NCBI RefSeq assembly: GCF_040882025.1
Contig: NZ_JBBECC010000152.1
Location: forward strand, 1-64,000
Reading direction: 5' to 3'
Length of the DNA stretch: 64,000 nucleotides
Source: Parvibaculum sp040882025
GTDB lineage: Bacteria; Pseudomonadota; Alphaproteobacteria; Parvibaculales; Parvibaculaceae
The position numbers were made by a program, and so were the translations under genes. The notes under the pieces were generated by a model. The model was not told the DNA's origin. It did not search any database and saw only the letters and a program-made list of their open reading frames with translations. Positions 24,658 through 34,033 of the stretch are shown piece after piece (positions within the stretch are counted from its first letter, which is position 1; every line of letters begins with the position of its first letter).

Positions 24658-26241
24658 CTAGGCTTCCTCGGTCTCTGATTCCATTTCGTCGTCGCTGTCC
24701 TTGCTGCTCTTCTTGGGCAGTTTCACGGCGCGCAACATGAAGGCGGGCACATGATCGCCAAGGCCGACAACACTCGGCCCGTCGTCATCATCCCGTCCGC
24801 GTCCACGACCGCCGCGTTCACGGCGTGCGGGCTTCTCGTTGTCACGCACGTGCTGCTCGCGCCCGCGCGGTTCGCGTTCTTGCACGCGTGCTTCCGTGGC
24901 CGGCGTATCGGGCTGGGGGGAGTCCTCGGATTTGGTTTCGGCCTCGACCGTAACGGCATCGGCAGTGACCGCCGCATCCTTGTCCTTGCGGCCGCGTCCG
25001 CCGCGCCGGCCGCGGCTGCGCTTTTCGGCTGGTGCGTCGACCTTGGCGGTTTCGCCGCTGACTTCGACCGTTTCGCTCGCCTGCTCGGCGGAAGCTTCGG
25101 CCGGAACTTCCGGTGCCGGTTGCGGCGTCGCACTGTCCGGTCCGGGGATCGGGTTGCCGATCAGGTTTTCGATAGCCGCGAGATATTTGCCGTCCTCGCG
25201 CGTCGCCAGCGTATAGGCAGTACCGGCCTTGCCCGCACGGCCGGTGCGGCCGATCCGGTGAACATAGTCCTCGGCATGGCTCGGCACGTCGTAGTTGAAA
25301 ATGTGGCTGACATCGGGAATGTCGAGGCCGCGCGCTGCCACGTCGCTCGCAACCAGCAGGCGGATCGTCCCGTTGCGGAAGCCATCCAGCGTCCGCGTCC
25401 GCGTCGCCTGGTCGAGATCGCCGTGAATGGCGCCGGCCGAAAGGCCGCTCTTCGATAGCGCGCGTTCCAGCGTGGAAACATCGCGCTTGCGGTTGCAGAA
25501 AATGATCGCGTTCTTGACATTCTCTTCTTCGATAAGCTTCTGCAGAAGGTCGCGTTTGCCGTCGCGTGTGGTCTTGACCAGCACCTGCTTGATCGTCGCA
25601 CTGGTGGATGAGGTGCGCGACACTTCCACGCGTGCCGGATTGTGCAGGAACGTCTCGGTCAGCCGGTGGATTTCCGGCGGCATCGTTGCCGAGAAGAAGA
25701 GCGTCTGCCGCGTGAACGGTATCTTCTTGCAGATTTCCTCGATGTCCGGGATGAAGCCCATATCGAGCATGCGGTCGGCTTCGTCGATCACGAGAATCTG
25801 TACGCCGGTCAGCAGTACTTTGCCCCGGCCGCAATGATCGAGCAGGCGGCCCGGTGTCGCGATCAGCACGTCGACGCCACGATCGAGCTTCTTTTCCTGG
25901 TCGCCGAAGGAGACGCCGCCGATCAGCAATGCCATCGAAAGCTTGTGATATTTGCCGTATTTCTCGAAATTCTCGGCGACCTGCGCGGCGAGCTCGCGAG
26001 TCGGCTCGAGAATGAGCGAGCGCGGCATTCGCGCTTTCGCGCGTCCGCGCGACAGCTTGTCGATCATCGGCAGCGTGAAGGAGGCGGTCTTGCCGGTGCC
26101 CGTCTGGGCGAGGCCGAGGACGTCGCGGCCGGCCAGAACGTAGGGGATGGCTTCGGCCTGGATCGGCGTCGGCGTGGTGTAGCCGGTTTCGGCTACGGCT
26201 TTCAGGACCTCAGGCGTGAGGCCAAGTTCGTCAAATGTCAT
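24658..26241 (-). CDS. DEAD-box RNA helicase (RhlE-like)
   Basis: ATP-dependent RNA unwinding, probably in ribosome assembly or RNA decay. The 527-residue protein has the full set of DEAD motifs: TPTPIQ (Q motif), AQTGTGKT (I), PTRELAAQV (Ia), TPGRLLD (Ib), DEAD (II), SATMP (III), CNRKRDV (IV), VASDVAARGLDIP (V) and HRIGRTGRAG (VI). After about residue 375 the chain becomes low complexity: an acidic/Ala/Pro stretch, RSRGRRGGRGRKDKD, RRERGGRGRGRDDDD, and a terminal acid-rich end. RG-rich tails of this type bind RNA nonspecifically. Single gene with the shared terminator downstream; cold induction is possible but not seen in sequence. Confidence 0.95.
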   Translation of the reverse strand: MTFDELGLTPEVLKAVAETGYTTPTPIQAEAIPYVLAGRDVLGLAQTGTGKTASFTLPMIDKLSRGRAKARMPRSLILEPTRELAAQVAENFEKYGKYHKLSMALLIGGVSFGDQEKKLDRGVDVLIATPGRLLDHCGRGKVLLTGVQILVIDEADRMLDMGFIPDIEEICKKIPFTRQTLFFSATMPPEIHRLTETFLHNPARVEVSRTSSTSATIKQVLVKTTRDGKRDLLQKLIEEENVKNAIIFCNRKRDVSTLERALSKSGLSAGAIHGDLDQATRTRTLDGFRNGTIRLLVASDVAARGLDIPDVSHIFNYDVPSHAEDYVHRIGRTGRAGKAGTAYTLATREDGKYLAAIENLIGNPIPGPDSATPQPAPEVPAEASAEQASETVEVSGETAKVDAPAEKRSRGRRGGRGRKDKDAAVTADAVTVEAETKSEDSPQPDTPATEARVQEREPRGREQHVRDNEKPARRERGGRGRGRDDDDGPSVVGLGDHVPAFMLRAVKLPKKSSKDSDDEMESETEEA

Positions 26242-26607
26242 TCAGGAGCCCTGTACACCATGTTGCGCTGCCCGTGGTGGCCCACTTTCAGGGCCCGTGG
26301 ACGGACCTCCGCGAACGGATCGGGGAGGGTGAGCAGCAATAGCGCGTTGTTCGGCGGCCGCGCTGATCCGCTTCGAGTCTCGCGCGGACCATAGGCGCTG
26401 TCGTCCAATTGTCAACAGAATGGCCGCTTCACCCGGCTCCGGCGGCGCGCTTGCCGTTGCCCGGGCGCGAGATTGTCCGGAATAGTGACGAAAACGGCGC
26501 ACCGGAGCAGTCTCGAGCCGGAACGCGGGGCGAATCGTCGCAGCTCGATTTTCTGAAAGTTAATGCTTTCGGCTCATTCTCCGGGGTCAGAACGGCGAAA
26601 AAGGCCG
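26242..26607. other. Gene-free divergent region, helicase and histidine kinase
   Basis: 366 bp between divergent starts. Short open frames here have no ribosome sites and only continue the flanking genes. It must hold both promoters; none stands out. The helicase side gives it an unusually long 5' leader if transcription starts near the middle, a feature often seen in cold-regulated helicase genes, but no specific element was recognised. Confidence 0.35.
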
Positions 26608-27735
26608 ATGGCAGGAATGACCGAACAACCGACAACGAAGCTGGAGTCCGAGAGCGATCTGGACGTCGTGGAACCAACGAACCGCGACTCCCGCCGCGGT
26701 CTGCTGTCTGCCGTGAATCACGTTCTCGGGCGTATGTCGATTCTGGCCACCACGGCATTTCTGACGGGGGTCGCCGTTGTGATTGCGATCTCGCTCAACT
26801 GGGTGCTCGGACAGATCGGTCTCATTGATTTTACCTGGCGGATATTTGCGGCCACCACCATCGTCACGATTCTTACCGGCGCACCGATCATCGTCTATTC
26901 GCAATTCATTATCCGTGAAATGAAGTCATCGCGCCGCATGCTCCGCAAGATGACGGAGCGCCTTGCCTGGGCCTTCCACAACGCAGAGCGTGCCAATGAG
27001 GCCAAGTCGCACTTTCTTGCCAATATGAGCCATGAACTCCGGACACCGCTCAACGCGATCATCGGTTTCTCCGACATCATGCGCAATGAGCGCTTCGGTC
27101 CGATGGGCAACGAGCGGTATCGCGAGTACGCGCGCGACGTCAACGACAGTGGCATCCATCTGCTCGGCATCATCAACGACATTCTCGACCTTGCGAAGAT
27201 TGAGGCCGGTCACGCGACGATGGAATCCGAGACCGAATTCGATACCGGCGCGGCGATCGGAAGTGCCGAGCGCATGGTCCGTCCAATGGCCGAAGAGCGC
27301 GGCGTGCGCCTTGCGGTCGATGTGAGCAATTGCGCGCCGCGGCTGATCGGCGTCGAACGCATGGTTCGACAGGTGTTGATCAACGTATTGTCGAATGCGG
27401 TGAAATTCACCGAAAGCGGCGGTCTGGTGACATTGTCAGCGGAATACCGCTCGCAAGGCAATTTCGTGATTTCGATCGCCGACACCGGCATCGGCATGTC
27501 GCCCGATGAAATCAAGCTTGCGCTGACGCCTTTCGGTCAGGCTGACAACATGATGACACGCAAGCAGGCGGGTACTGGTCTCGGTTTGCCGCTTGCAAAG
27601 GCGATGATGGAACTGCACGGCGGGCGTCTGATGGTCCGCAGCGAAAAGGGCGCGGGTACGGCAATCATCTTGATCTTCCCGGGAACGCGGATTGCCTCCG
27701 CGCCGCTGCCGGTTGAAACCGCGCTGGCCGGCTGA
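26608..27735 (+). CDS. Membrane sensor histidine kinase
   Basis: Autophosphorylating sensor kinase, partner unknown. The 375-residue chain has two transmembrane helices at about 43-66 and 77-100 with almost no periplasmic loop between them, a short coiled linker, the HisKA domain with phosphoacceptor H142 (LANMSHELRTPLNAIIGF), then HATPase_c with NVLSNAVKFT, DTGIGMS and GTGLGLPLAK. There is no PAS, HAMP or receiver domain. A tiny loop suggests sensing within the membrane or cytoplasm. Start is uncertain: ATGs at 26563, 26608 and 26617 are in frame. No response regulator gene is adjacent, so it is an orphan; its 3' end converges on parE with a 6-bp gap. Confidence 0.9.
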   Translation: MAGMTEQPTTKLESESDLDVVEPTNRDSRRGLLSAVNHVLGRMSILATTAFLTGVAVVIAISLNWVLGQIGLIDFTWRIFAATTIVTILTGAPIIVYSQFIIREMKSSRRMLRKMTERLAWAFHNAERANEAKSHFLANMSHELRTPLNAIIGFSDIMRNERFGPMGNERYREYARDVNDSGIHLLGIINDILDLAKIEAGHATMESETEFDTGAAIGSAERMVRPMAEERGVRLAVDVSNCAPRLIGVERMVRQVLINVLSNAVKFTESGGLVTLSAEYRSQGNFVISIADTGIGMSPDEIKLALTPFGQADNMMTRKQAGTGLGLPLAKAMMELHGGRLMVRSEKGAGTAIILIFPGTRIASAPLPVETALAG

Positions 27736-27741
27736 TCGCCT

Positions 27742-29787
27742 TCAGATATCGAGATCCCGCGCGAAAGCCGCATGCTCCTGGATGAACTGGAAGCGTAGTT
27801 CCGGCTTGTTGCCCATCAACCGTTCGATGGCGATGCCGGTTTCCCTCGCTTCGTCGGCGGGAACGACAACGCGCAACAGCGTGCGCTTGCCGCGCGCCAT
27901 CGTCGTCTCTTTAAGCTGTGCCGGCATCATTTCGCCAAGCCCTTTGAAGCGGCTGACCTCGACTTTGCCTCTCCCGGAAAACGCCTGAACCAGCAACTCG
28001 TCCTTGTGCGCGTCGTCGCGGGCATAAAGCGTCTTGCCGCCTTGCGTCAGCTTGTAGAGCGGCGGCGCGGCCATATAGAGATGCCCCTGTCGGATCAGTT
28101 CGGGCAGCTCCCGATAGAAAAAGGTGATGAGTAGCGAGGCGATATGCGCCCCGTCCACATCGGCGTCGGTCATGATGATGACCTTGTCGTAACGCAAATC
28201 GGCCTCCCGGTAGTGCGAGCCGGTGCGCACGCCGAGCGCCTGAATGAGATCGGAAATCTGCTGGTTTTGGGCGAGCTTGGCACCGCTGGCGCTAGCGACA
28301 TTGAGAATCTTGCCACGGAGCGGCAGGATCGCCTGGCTCGCGCGGTCGCGGGCCTGCTTGGCCGAGCCGCCAGCCGAGTCGCCCTCGACGATGAATATCT
28401 CCGAACCGTCCGCTGCCGACTGGCTGCAATCGGCAAGCTTGCCTGGCAAGCGCAATTTCCGCGTCGCGCTCTTGCGTGCGACGTCCTTCTCCTGTCGCCG
28501 CCGCATCCGTTCGTCGGCGCGGTCGATCACCCACTCGAGCAGCTTGTTGGCTTGTTGCGGCGCCGCCGTCAGCCAGTGATCGAAATGATCGCCGATGGCT
28601 TTCTCGACCAGCCGCTGCGCTTCGGGGCTTGAAAGTTTTTCCTTGGTCTGACCCTGGAATTCAGGCTCACGAATGAAGACCGAAAGCATCGCGCCCGCCG
28701 TCCCAAGCACGTCGTCGGCCTGGATCTGTGCCGCCTTCTTGTTGCCGACCATGTCGGCATAGGCTTTGAGGCCCTTCACCAGTGCCGCACGCAGGCCCGC
28801 TTCATGCGTCCCGCCCTCGATCGTCGGCACTGTGTTGCAATAGGAATGCACAAATCCATCGCCGCCGCCAAACCAGGCGATCGCCCATTCGACCGAACCG
28901 TGACTGCCGGCCTTCGACACCTTGCCGGTGAAGGCGTCCGCCGTCACCGTGTCATAGCCGTTGAGCGATGCCTTGAGATAATCGACAAGCCCGCCCGGAA
29001 AATGCAGCACCTCGCTTTGCGGCGTATCGTCGCCAATCAGCGAAGCCGCGCAGGACCAGCGGATTTCGACGCCGCCAAAGAGATAGGCTTTCGAGCGCGC
29101 CATCTTGTAGAGACGCTTCGGAATGAAGCGCGCGCCCTTGCCGAAAATCTCGGGGTCGGGGTGAAAGGTAATCCGTGTGCCGCGCCGATTGTGCACTCGG
29201 CCCTTGTCGGCAAGCTTGCCCGTGGGTGCGCCACGTATATATGACTGCGTGTATAGGGTCTGATCGCGCGCCACTTCCACCTCGAAACGATCCGACAGCG
29301 CATTGACCACCGAAACACCGACGCCATGCAGCCCACCCGACGTCTCGTAGACCTTGCCGCCGAATTTACCGCCCGAATGCAGCGTCGTCAGGATCACTTC
29401 GAGCGCCGACTTGTTCTTGAACTTCGGATGCGGGTCGACCGGAATGCCGCGCCCGTTGTCTGCCACCGTCAGGCTGCCGTCCTCGTCGAACGTGACCTCG
29501 ATCCAGTTGGCGTGGCCGGCTACCGCCTCGTCCATCGAATTGTCGAGCACTTCGGCGAAGAGGTGATGCAGCGCCTTCTCGTCGGTGCCGCCGATATACA
29601 TGCCCGGCCGCCGCCGCACGGGCTCCAGCCCCTCCAGCACCTCGATATCCTTGGCCGAATAGGTGCCGTCGCCCTTCGCCGCCTTCACGGTTGCGGATTT
29701 GGCTGCTTTCACGGCGGGCTTCGGGCTCGCCGCGAGGGAGAAGAGATCGTCGGTAGCAGCGGGTTTGCTCGTCTTGCGGGCGGTCAT
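27742..29787 (-). CDS. parE: DNA topoisomerase IV subunit B
   Basis: ATPase subunit of topoisomerase IV, which unlinks daughter chromosomes. The 681-residue protein has the GHKL ATPase (EVLDNSMDEAVAG, VADNGRGIPV, TSGGLHGVGVSVVNALS), a transducer domain, and the TOPRIM domain (IVEGDSAGGSAKQARDR, DADVDGAHIASLL). It lacks the roughly 170-residue insertion that many GyrB proteins carry, and the C-terminal FKGLGEMMPAQLKETTM favours ParE. The N-terminal about 40 residues are an Ala/Lys-rich extension. Convergent with the histidine kinase. The parC partner is not in the window. Confidence 0.93.
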   Translation of the reverse strand: MTARKTSKPAATDDLFSLAASPKPAVKAAKSATVKAAKGDGTYSAKDIEVLEGLEPVRRRPGMYIGGTDEKALHHLFAEVLDNSMDEAVAGHANWIEVTFDEDGSLTVADNGRGIPVDPHPKFKNKSALEVILTTLHSGGKFGGKVYETSGGLHGVGVSVVNALSDRFEVEVARDQTLYTQSYIRGAPTGKLADKGRVHNRRGTRITFHPDPEIFGKGARFIPKRLYKMARSKAYLFGGVEIRWSCAASLIGDDTPQSEVLHFPGGLVDYLKASLNGYDTVTADAFTGKVSKAGSHGSVEWAIAWFGGGDGFVHSYCNTVPTIEGGTHEAGLRAALVKGLKAYADMVGNKKAAQIQADDVLGTAGAMLSVFIREPEFQGQTKEKLSSPEAQRLVEKAIGDHFDHWLTAAPQQANKLLEWVIDRADERMRRRQEKDVARKSATRKLRLPGKLADCSQSAADGSEIFIVEGDSAGGSAKQARDRASQAILPLRGKILNVASASGAKLAQNQQISDLIQALGVRTGSHYREADLRYDKVIIMTDADVDGAHIASLLITFFYRELPELIRQGHLYMAAPPLYKLTQGGKTLYARDDAHKDELLVQAFSGRGKVEVSRFKGLGEMMPAQLKETTMARGKRTLLRVVVPADEARETGIAIERLMGNKPELRFQFIQEHAAFARDLDI

Positions 29788-29863
29788 GAACTCGAAACTT
29801 TATGAGAGAGAATCAATGGGGATTGTAGGGCGGAGCTAGGGCACACGCCATGCCGGGGACACT

Positions 29864-30451
29864 CTAACGCAATAAAGCGCGTTCCATTGAATGAATGATG
29901 GCATCGGCCGCGCTTGCCGCGCTCCAGCCCCGCTCCACGGTAAGGAGACCCCAGGTTTCCACCGACGATCCGGCCCACAGAAAATCGGCCGCGCGGGCAG
30001 CCGTCCAATGTGGCGCAAGCGCGCCCGCCTCATGCAATCCGCGCGTAAGGCTCCGGAAGACGCGTTGGAGTTCGGTCATCCTGTCATCCCATGCCTTGGC
30101 CGCGTCGCTGTCGCCGGCACGCAGCCGGATCAGGTCTTGGGCGACAGGATAAATCTCCGGCACGAAGCTGCACCACACGGCGAGGCAGGCTTTGAGTCGC
30201 GTTCGCGGTTCCGTCTTCGCCAGCGCTTCCATGAATTTCCGGCGAATATCTGCTCGGTCGTCTGCACGACGTACAAGAGCGATGAGCAGTCCCCCACGCG
30301 ATCCGAAATGAACATAGATCGACTGCCGCGTCATGCCGACCGCGCCCGCGATTTCCGCCAGCGAAATGCCGGCGCCGCGCTCGGCAATGAGCGCCCACGC
30401 CGCATCGAGAATTTCTGCGCGGGTCCTCGCGGATTTTCCAATTTTTGACAT
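29864..30451 (-). CDS. TetR/AcrR family transcriptional regulator
   Basis: A 195-residue repressor-type regulator. The N-terminal helix-turn-helix spans about 10-55 (RAEILDAAWALIAERG; SLAEIAGAVGMTRQSIYVHF), and the C-terminal ligand domain is helical with no recognisable effector signature. I start it at the ATG at 30451 (MSKIGKS); a TTG nine bases earlier is in frame. It diverges from the DUF1330-like gene with only 51 bp between starts, and that gap contains a perfect palindrome, so it probably represses both itself and that gene. Confidence 0.88.
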   Translation of the reverse strand: MSKIGKSARTRAEILDAAWALIAERGAGISLAEIAGAVGMTRQSIYVHFGSRGGLLIALVRRADDRADIRRKFMEALAKTEPRTRLKACLAVWCSFVPEIYPVAQDLIRLRAGDSDAAKAWDDRMTELQRVFRSLTRGLHEAGALAPHWTAARAADFLWAGSSVETWGLLTVERGWSAASAADAIIHSMERALLR

Positions 30452-30486
30452 ATGTAACAATCTTGTATAATTTTACACGAGTAAAA
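30445..30486 (+). promoter_or_regulatory. Promoter plus candidate TetR operator
   Basis: Consensus TTGACA (30445-30450) and TATAAT (30466-30471) with a short 15-bp spacer face the DUF1330-like gene. Immediately after lies TTTTAC-ACGA-GTAAAA (30471-30486), a perfect 6-4-6 palindrome covering the expected transcription start. The -35 hexamer overlaps the TetR start codon, so binding here could control both directions. Confidence 0.55.
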
Positions 30487-30502
30487 ATAACAGGAGCCGA
30501 TC

Positions 30503-30964
30503 GTGAACACCAGCATCTTGAACGACGGGGAAAGGATCGCAGCCTTCGTTGCGGCCTATGGCGACGGTGCGGATGGCGCTGCCCCGCGGGCCGCCCAATG
30601 GCAAGCCTTGCTCGCGCGCGCTGCCGCCGCGCCGGTTACGCTCGTCAATTTCTTCAAGCTGAGGACGCAGGCGAACTATCCGGCGGGCAGCCGCGCGGAG
30701 GTTTGTTCGGGTCAGGAAGCTTTCGGCCGCTACGCCGCGGTCAGCGCGCCGGGAATCGAGAAGGTCGGTGGTCGCTTTCTGCTGCTGGCACCCTTCGAAA
30801 CGGCTTTTGTCGGTGACGCCGAAGATTGGGACTTTGTCGCCGTCGGCGCCTATCCCGGAAAGGACGCGGTGCTCGCCCTCTTTGAAGATGCGGACTATCG
30901 GCAAGCCTACATTCACCGCGTTGCGGCCTGCGAACGACAGAAAGTCCTTCTCTGTGCCGCTTGA
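30503..30964 (+). CDS. Conserved protein, DUF1330-like (dimeric alpha-beta barrel)
   Basis: A 153-residue protein with segments reminiscent of DUF1330 dimeric alpha-beta barrel proteins: APVTLVNFFKLRTQANY, then SGQEAFGRYAAVSAPGIEK, GGRFLLLAP, WDFVAVGAYPGKDAVLALF, DADYRQAYIHR. These small proteins usually bind or rearrange small metabolites; no catalytic residues are known to me for this branch. It starts at GTG 30503, 6 nt after CAGGAG. Expression is probably controlled by the divergent TetR regulator. The OYE-type oxidoreductase follows after 62 bp and may be part of the same response. Confidence 0.6.
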   Translation: MNTSILNDGERIAAFVAAYGDGADGAAPRAAQWQALLARAAAAPVTLVNFFKLRTQANYPAGSRAEVCSGQEAFGRYAAVSAPGIEKVGGRFLLLAPFETAFVGDAEDWDFVAVGAYPGKDAVLALFEDADYRQAYIHRVAACERQKVLLCAA

Positions 30965-31026
30965 GGCGCTTGTCCTTGTCTCCCTTTGTGCCACAGTCGG
31001 GCATCGCGTAATTCGGGAGAAAACGG

Positions 31027-32328
31027 ATGTCTGCCACAATTTCCTCGCCGCTGACGCTGCCCTGCGGCGCCATGTTGAAAAACCGCATCGCCAAGGGCGC
31101 CATGACCGAGGGGCTCGGTGACGCGCAGAACCGCGCCACCGAGGCCCATGTCCGCCTCTATCGCCGCTGGGCGGAGGGCGGGGCGGGCATGCTGCTGACC
31201 GGCAATGTCCAGATCGACCGCCGCTATATGGAGCGCCCCGGCAATGTGGCGATCGACGGGCCGCAGTCGAACGAGGCCATTGCCGCATTGCGCGACTATG
31301 CGAAGGCGGGCACGGCGAACGGCGCCCATCTCTGGATGCAGATTTCCCATGCCGGTCGCCAGACCCCGGCGCTGGTCAACAAGGAGCCTGTCGCGCCCTC
31401 GGCGAAACCGCTCGATATGCCGGGCGCGCAGTTCGGCAAGCCGCGCGCGATGACCGGCGCCGAGATCGAGGATGTGATCCGCCGCTTCGCCCATGTCGCG
31501 ACCGTCGCCCGTGACACCGGCTTCACCGGTGTGCAGGTCCATGGCGCGCATGGCTACCTCATCTCGGAGTTCCTCTCGCCCGACGTCAACAGCCGCACCG
31601 ACGAATGGGGCGGCAGTCTGGAAAACCGCGCCAGGCTTTTGCTCGAAATCATTCGCGCGGTGCGCCGCGCCGTCGGTCCCGACTTCCCGGTTTCGGTCAA
31701 GCTCAACTCGGCCGATTTCCAGCGCGGCGGCTTCAGCCACGAAGACGCGATCAGGGTCGCCGCATGGCTCGATGCCGAAGGCCTCGACCTCCTCGAAATC
31801 TCCGGCGGCACCTATGAGCAGCCGCGCCTTGTCGGCCTCGACGATATGACGCTGCATCCCGAAAAATCCGAACCCCGCCGCGAAAGCACCATCGCCCGCG
31901 AAGCCTATTTCCTCGAATATGCGAAAGACATCCGCGCGGCGGTCAGGATGCCGCTGATGGTGACGGGCGGTTTCCGCACCGCCGCCGGCATGAACGCGGC
32001 GCTGGCGAGCGGCACCATCGACCTTGTCGGTCTCGCGCGCCCGCTTTGCGTGGATCCGGCGATCCCGGCAAAGCTGCTCTCCGGCGCGGCGCGCGAAACG
32101 CCGGCTTACGAAAAGACGCTGCGCATCGGCCCCGGCATTCTGGGGCCCCATAGCCGCTTCAATCTGATCAAGGCAATGAATGGTTGGGGTCAGCAGGGAT
32201 GGTTCTGCCTGCAGCTGTTGCGCATGGGTGCGGGCCAGGATCCCGATCCGCGCATGGGTGTCTTCTCGGCCTTCCGCAACTACGCGAAAAACGAGGCGCG
32301 GACGGCCGCCGCCTTGCAGCGGCCCTGA
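31027..32328 (+). CDS. NADH:flavin oxidoreductase (Old Yellow Enzyme family)
   Basis: FMN-dependent TIM-barrel oxidoreductase of 433 residues, likely reducing an activated C=C bond. Visible motifs are the substrate and FMN site MQISHAGRQ, the family signature GVQVHGAHGYLISEFLSPDV followed by TDEWGGSLENRARL, VKLNSADF and the phosphate-binding MVTGGFRT and LVGLARPL. There is no C-terminal Fe-S and FAD module as in 2,4-dienoyl-CoA reductase of FadH type, so it is a single-domain enzyme. It lies downstream of the TetR-controlled gene, and the metallo-hydrolase gene follows after 17 bp, suggesting a small detoxification or catabolic operon. Confidence 0.9.
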   Translation: MSATISSPLTLPCGAMLKNRIAKGAMTEGLGDAQNRATEAHVRLYRRWAEGGAGMLLTGNVQIDRRYMERPGNVAIDGPQSNEAIAALRDYAKAGTANGAHLWMQISHAGRQTPALVNKEPVAPSAKPLDMPGAQFGKPRAMTGAEIEDVIRRFAHVATVARDTGFTGVQVHGAHGYLISEFLSPDVNSRTDEWGGSLENRARLLLEIIRAVRRAVGPDFPVSVKLNSADFQRGGFSHEDAIRVAAWLDAEGLDLLEISGGTYEQPRLVGLDDMTLHPEKSEPRRESTIAREAYFLEYAKDIRAAVRMPLMVTGGFRTAAGMNAALASGTIDLVGLARPLCVDPAIPAKLLSGAARETPAYEKTLRIGPGILGPHSRFNLIKAMNGWGQQGWFCLQLLRMGAGQDPDPRMGVFSAFRNYAKNEARTAAALQRP

Positions 32329-32345
32329 GCGGTGAAGGAGCGAGC

Positions 32346-33113
32346 GTGAAAATTGCGGAGCGTTGGTTTGAGCGGCGGCAGATGGACGACGGCGTCACGC
32401 TTCTTTGGGAGCCGCATGTCCATCCCTTCATCCGCTGCAACATCTGGTTCGTGCGTGGCCGCGACCGCGACCTCGTAATCGATACCGGCACCGGTGTCTG
32501 CTCGCTCGCGGCCGAAATCGCCGGCCTCTCCGGCAATCCGCTGGTCGCCGTCGCCACCCACATCCATTACGACCATGTCGGCTCGTTGCATGAATTCGAA
32601 AACCGGCTGATGCATCCCGTCGAGGCCCCGTATATGGAGCCTTACGGGGAGTTCGCAGCGCTCTCGGCGGCCGCCTTTCCCGAAGATATCCGCGAGGCGC
32701 TGGCGGGCTACGGCCTCGGGCGCGACGAAGTGCTGATCGATGCGCTGCCGCATGCCGGATACGACATCGACGACTATCGCGTGACGTCGACGCGTGCCAC
32801 CGGTCTGATCGGGGAGGGCGACGCCGTCGATCTCGGCGATCGCCGCTTCACCGTCATGCACCTGCCCGGTCACTCGCCGGGCTCGGTCGGCTTGTGGGAG
32901 GAAAAAACGCAAACGCTCTTTTCCGGCGACGCGATCTATGACGGCCCGCTGCTCGACGAGCTGCCGGGCTCCGACATCGCCGCCTATGTGAAAACGATCC
33001 GCCGCCTGCGCGACATGGCCCCCCGCGCCGTTCACGGTGGCCACGACCCGAGCTTCGACGGCGCCCGCCTGGTCGAGCTCTGCGACGACTATCTGGCGCG
33101 GCGCTCGGCCTGA
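32346..33113 (+). CDS. Metallo-beta-lactamase fold hydrolase
   Basis: A 255-residue binuclear metal hydrolase. THIHYDHVGS gives H72, H74, D76 and H77; HLPGHSPGS gives the next His, FSGDAIYDG the bridging Asp, and HGGHDPS the last His, so the site is complete. Overall the layout resembles glyoxalase II-like or lactonase-like members, but the substrate is unknown. GTG at 32346 with AAGGAG upstream is the best start; an in-frame extension back to 32184 lies inside the preceding gene. Its 3' end overlaps the converging ATPase gene by 25 bp. Confidence 0.87.
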   Translation: MKIAERWFERRQMDDGVTLLWEPHVHPFIRCNIWFVRGRDRDLVIDTGTGVCSLAAEIAGLSGNPLVAVATHIHYDHVGSLHEFENRLMHPVEAPYMEPYGEFAALSAAAFPEDIREALAGYGLGRDEVLIDALPHAGYDIDDYRVTSTRATGLIGEGDAVDLGDRRFTVMHLPGHSPGSVGLWEEKTQTLFSGDAIYDGPLLDELPGSDIAAYVKTIRRLRDMAPRAVHGGHDPSFDGARLVELCDDYLARRSA

Positions 33114-33685
33114 ACGCCAGCCCGCATCAGTACAAAATCCACGCGCGCCTCCACACCGGCCCTCGGCAGCTCCACAAGTGCATATCCGGCATCCCGATAG
33201 GCCGTCCGGATCGCATCGTGCGTTGCCACCGCCTCGGCGAAATCCTGTTTGCGCTCGGCATCGTTGCCGTAGATTGCCTCCCAGGGCGGCGCGACGAAAA
33301 CGGTGTTGTTGTAACGGTATCGCGTCACCGCCTCTTTGAGCGGCGGCGGCACCTCTTCGCCGATCAGCCGGCTGTAGCCGATGAGATCGGGCAATCCGCG
33401 ATCGAAGAAGACGGGTGTGTGTAGGCCGGTTCTCGCTTCGAACGTCTGCACCGCGTCCGTGAACATCAGATCGCGAAACGCCAAACGGTCTCCCTCATGT
33501 GTCGCATTGCCGCCCGTTCGCAGCTGTTCCCGGATGATGCGCCGCCCGGCCTCCTCGACATGCGGAAAGCCGCGCGCGGCCAGAACATCGATCAGCGTTG
33601 TCTTGCCGGAGCCTGGGCCGCCAGTGATGACGAAGAAGTTGGGGCGTTCGATTTTCAATTGATGTCTCGCGATGAATCGGCGCAT
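33089..33685 (-). CDS. AAA family P-loop ATPase (NadR/Ttd14-like)
   Basis: A 198-residue single-domain P-loop protein with Walker A VITGGPGSGKTTL near the N-terminus, EEAGRRIIREQ, and VFFDRGLPDLIGY. This matches the AAA_28 family, predicted kinases or NTPases of unknown substrate. Start is uncertain: the ATG at 33685 gives MRRFIARHQL, and TTGs at 33697 and closer in are also in frame. The converging end overlaps the metallo-hydrolase gene by 25 bp. The 590-bp region upstream has no protein-coding gene. Confidence 0.8.
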   Translation of the reverse strand: MRRFIARHQLKIERPNFFVITGGPGSGKTTLIDVLAARGFPHVEEAGRRIIREQLRTGGNATHEGDRLAFRDLMFTDAVQTFEARTGLHTPVFFDRGLPDLIGYSRLIGEEVPPPLKEAVTRYRYNNTVFVAPPWEAIYGNDAERKQDFAEAVATHDAIRTAYRDAGYALVELPRAGVEARVDFVLMRAGVQAERRAR

Positions 33686-33779
33686 GGGAAGAGACAAAGC
33701 CGCGCGGCTTTGCGTCTCGTTTGCATGGATGGGATTGAAAAAATTGAAGGGAGCGAAACGTAATCGTTTGCGCTAAGGC

Positions 33780-33839
33780 GCAACCCCGCTCAAGCGGAAG
33801 CCCCGGATTTTCCTGTCGGGCGTTCCCTCGCGGGGTTGC
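33780..33839. repeat. Inverted repeat, possible small RNA hairpin
   Basis: GCAACCCCGC (33780-33789) is exactly mirrored by GCGGGGTTGC (33830-33839). The 40-nt interior can pair further in part (CCGG/CCGC-rich). Read either way it would form a closed stem-loop RNA of about 60 nt. No T run marks it as a simple terminator. Confidence 0.4.
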
Positions 33840-34033
33840 ATTTGGATGTGCTGTTCGCACTCGCCCGCGCTATAAAGCCGGGCTTTTCTCCGTGCCTTCC
33901 ACCCGCGCGCTCAATTAGCGTCACGCTGGCGTCAGTGTTTTTCCGCGCTTTTCCCTTGGCCTAAACGGTTTACCGACCGGTCACGCATGAGAACAGCGTC
34001 GGGTCTTGGCAATGGATCGAAATCTCTCGGTTT

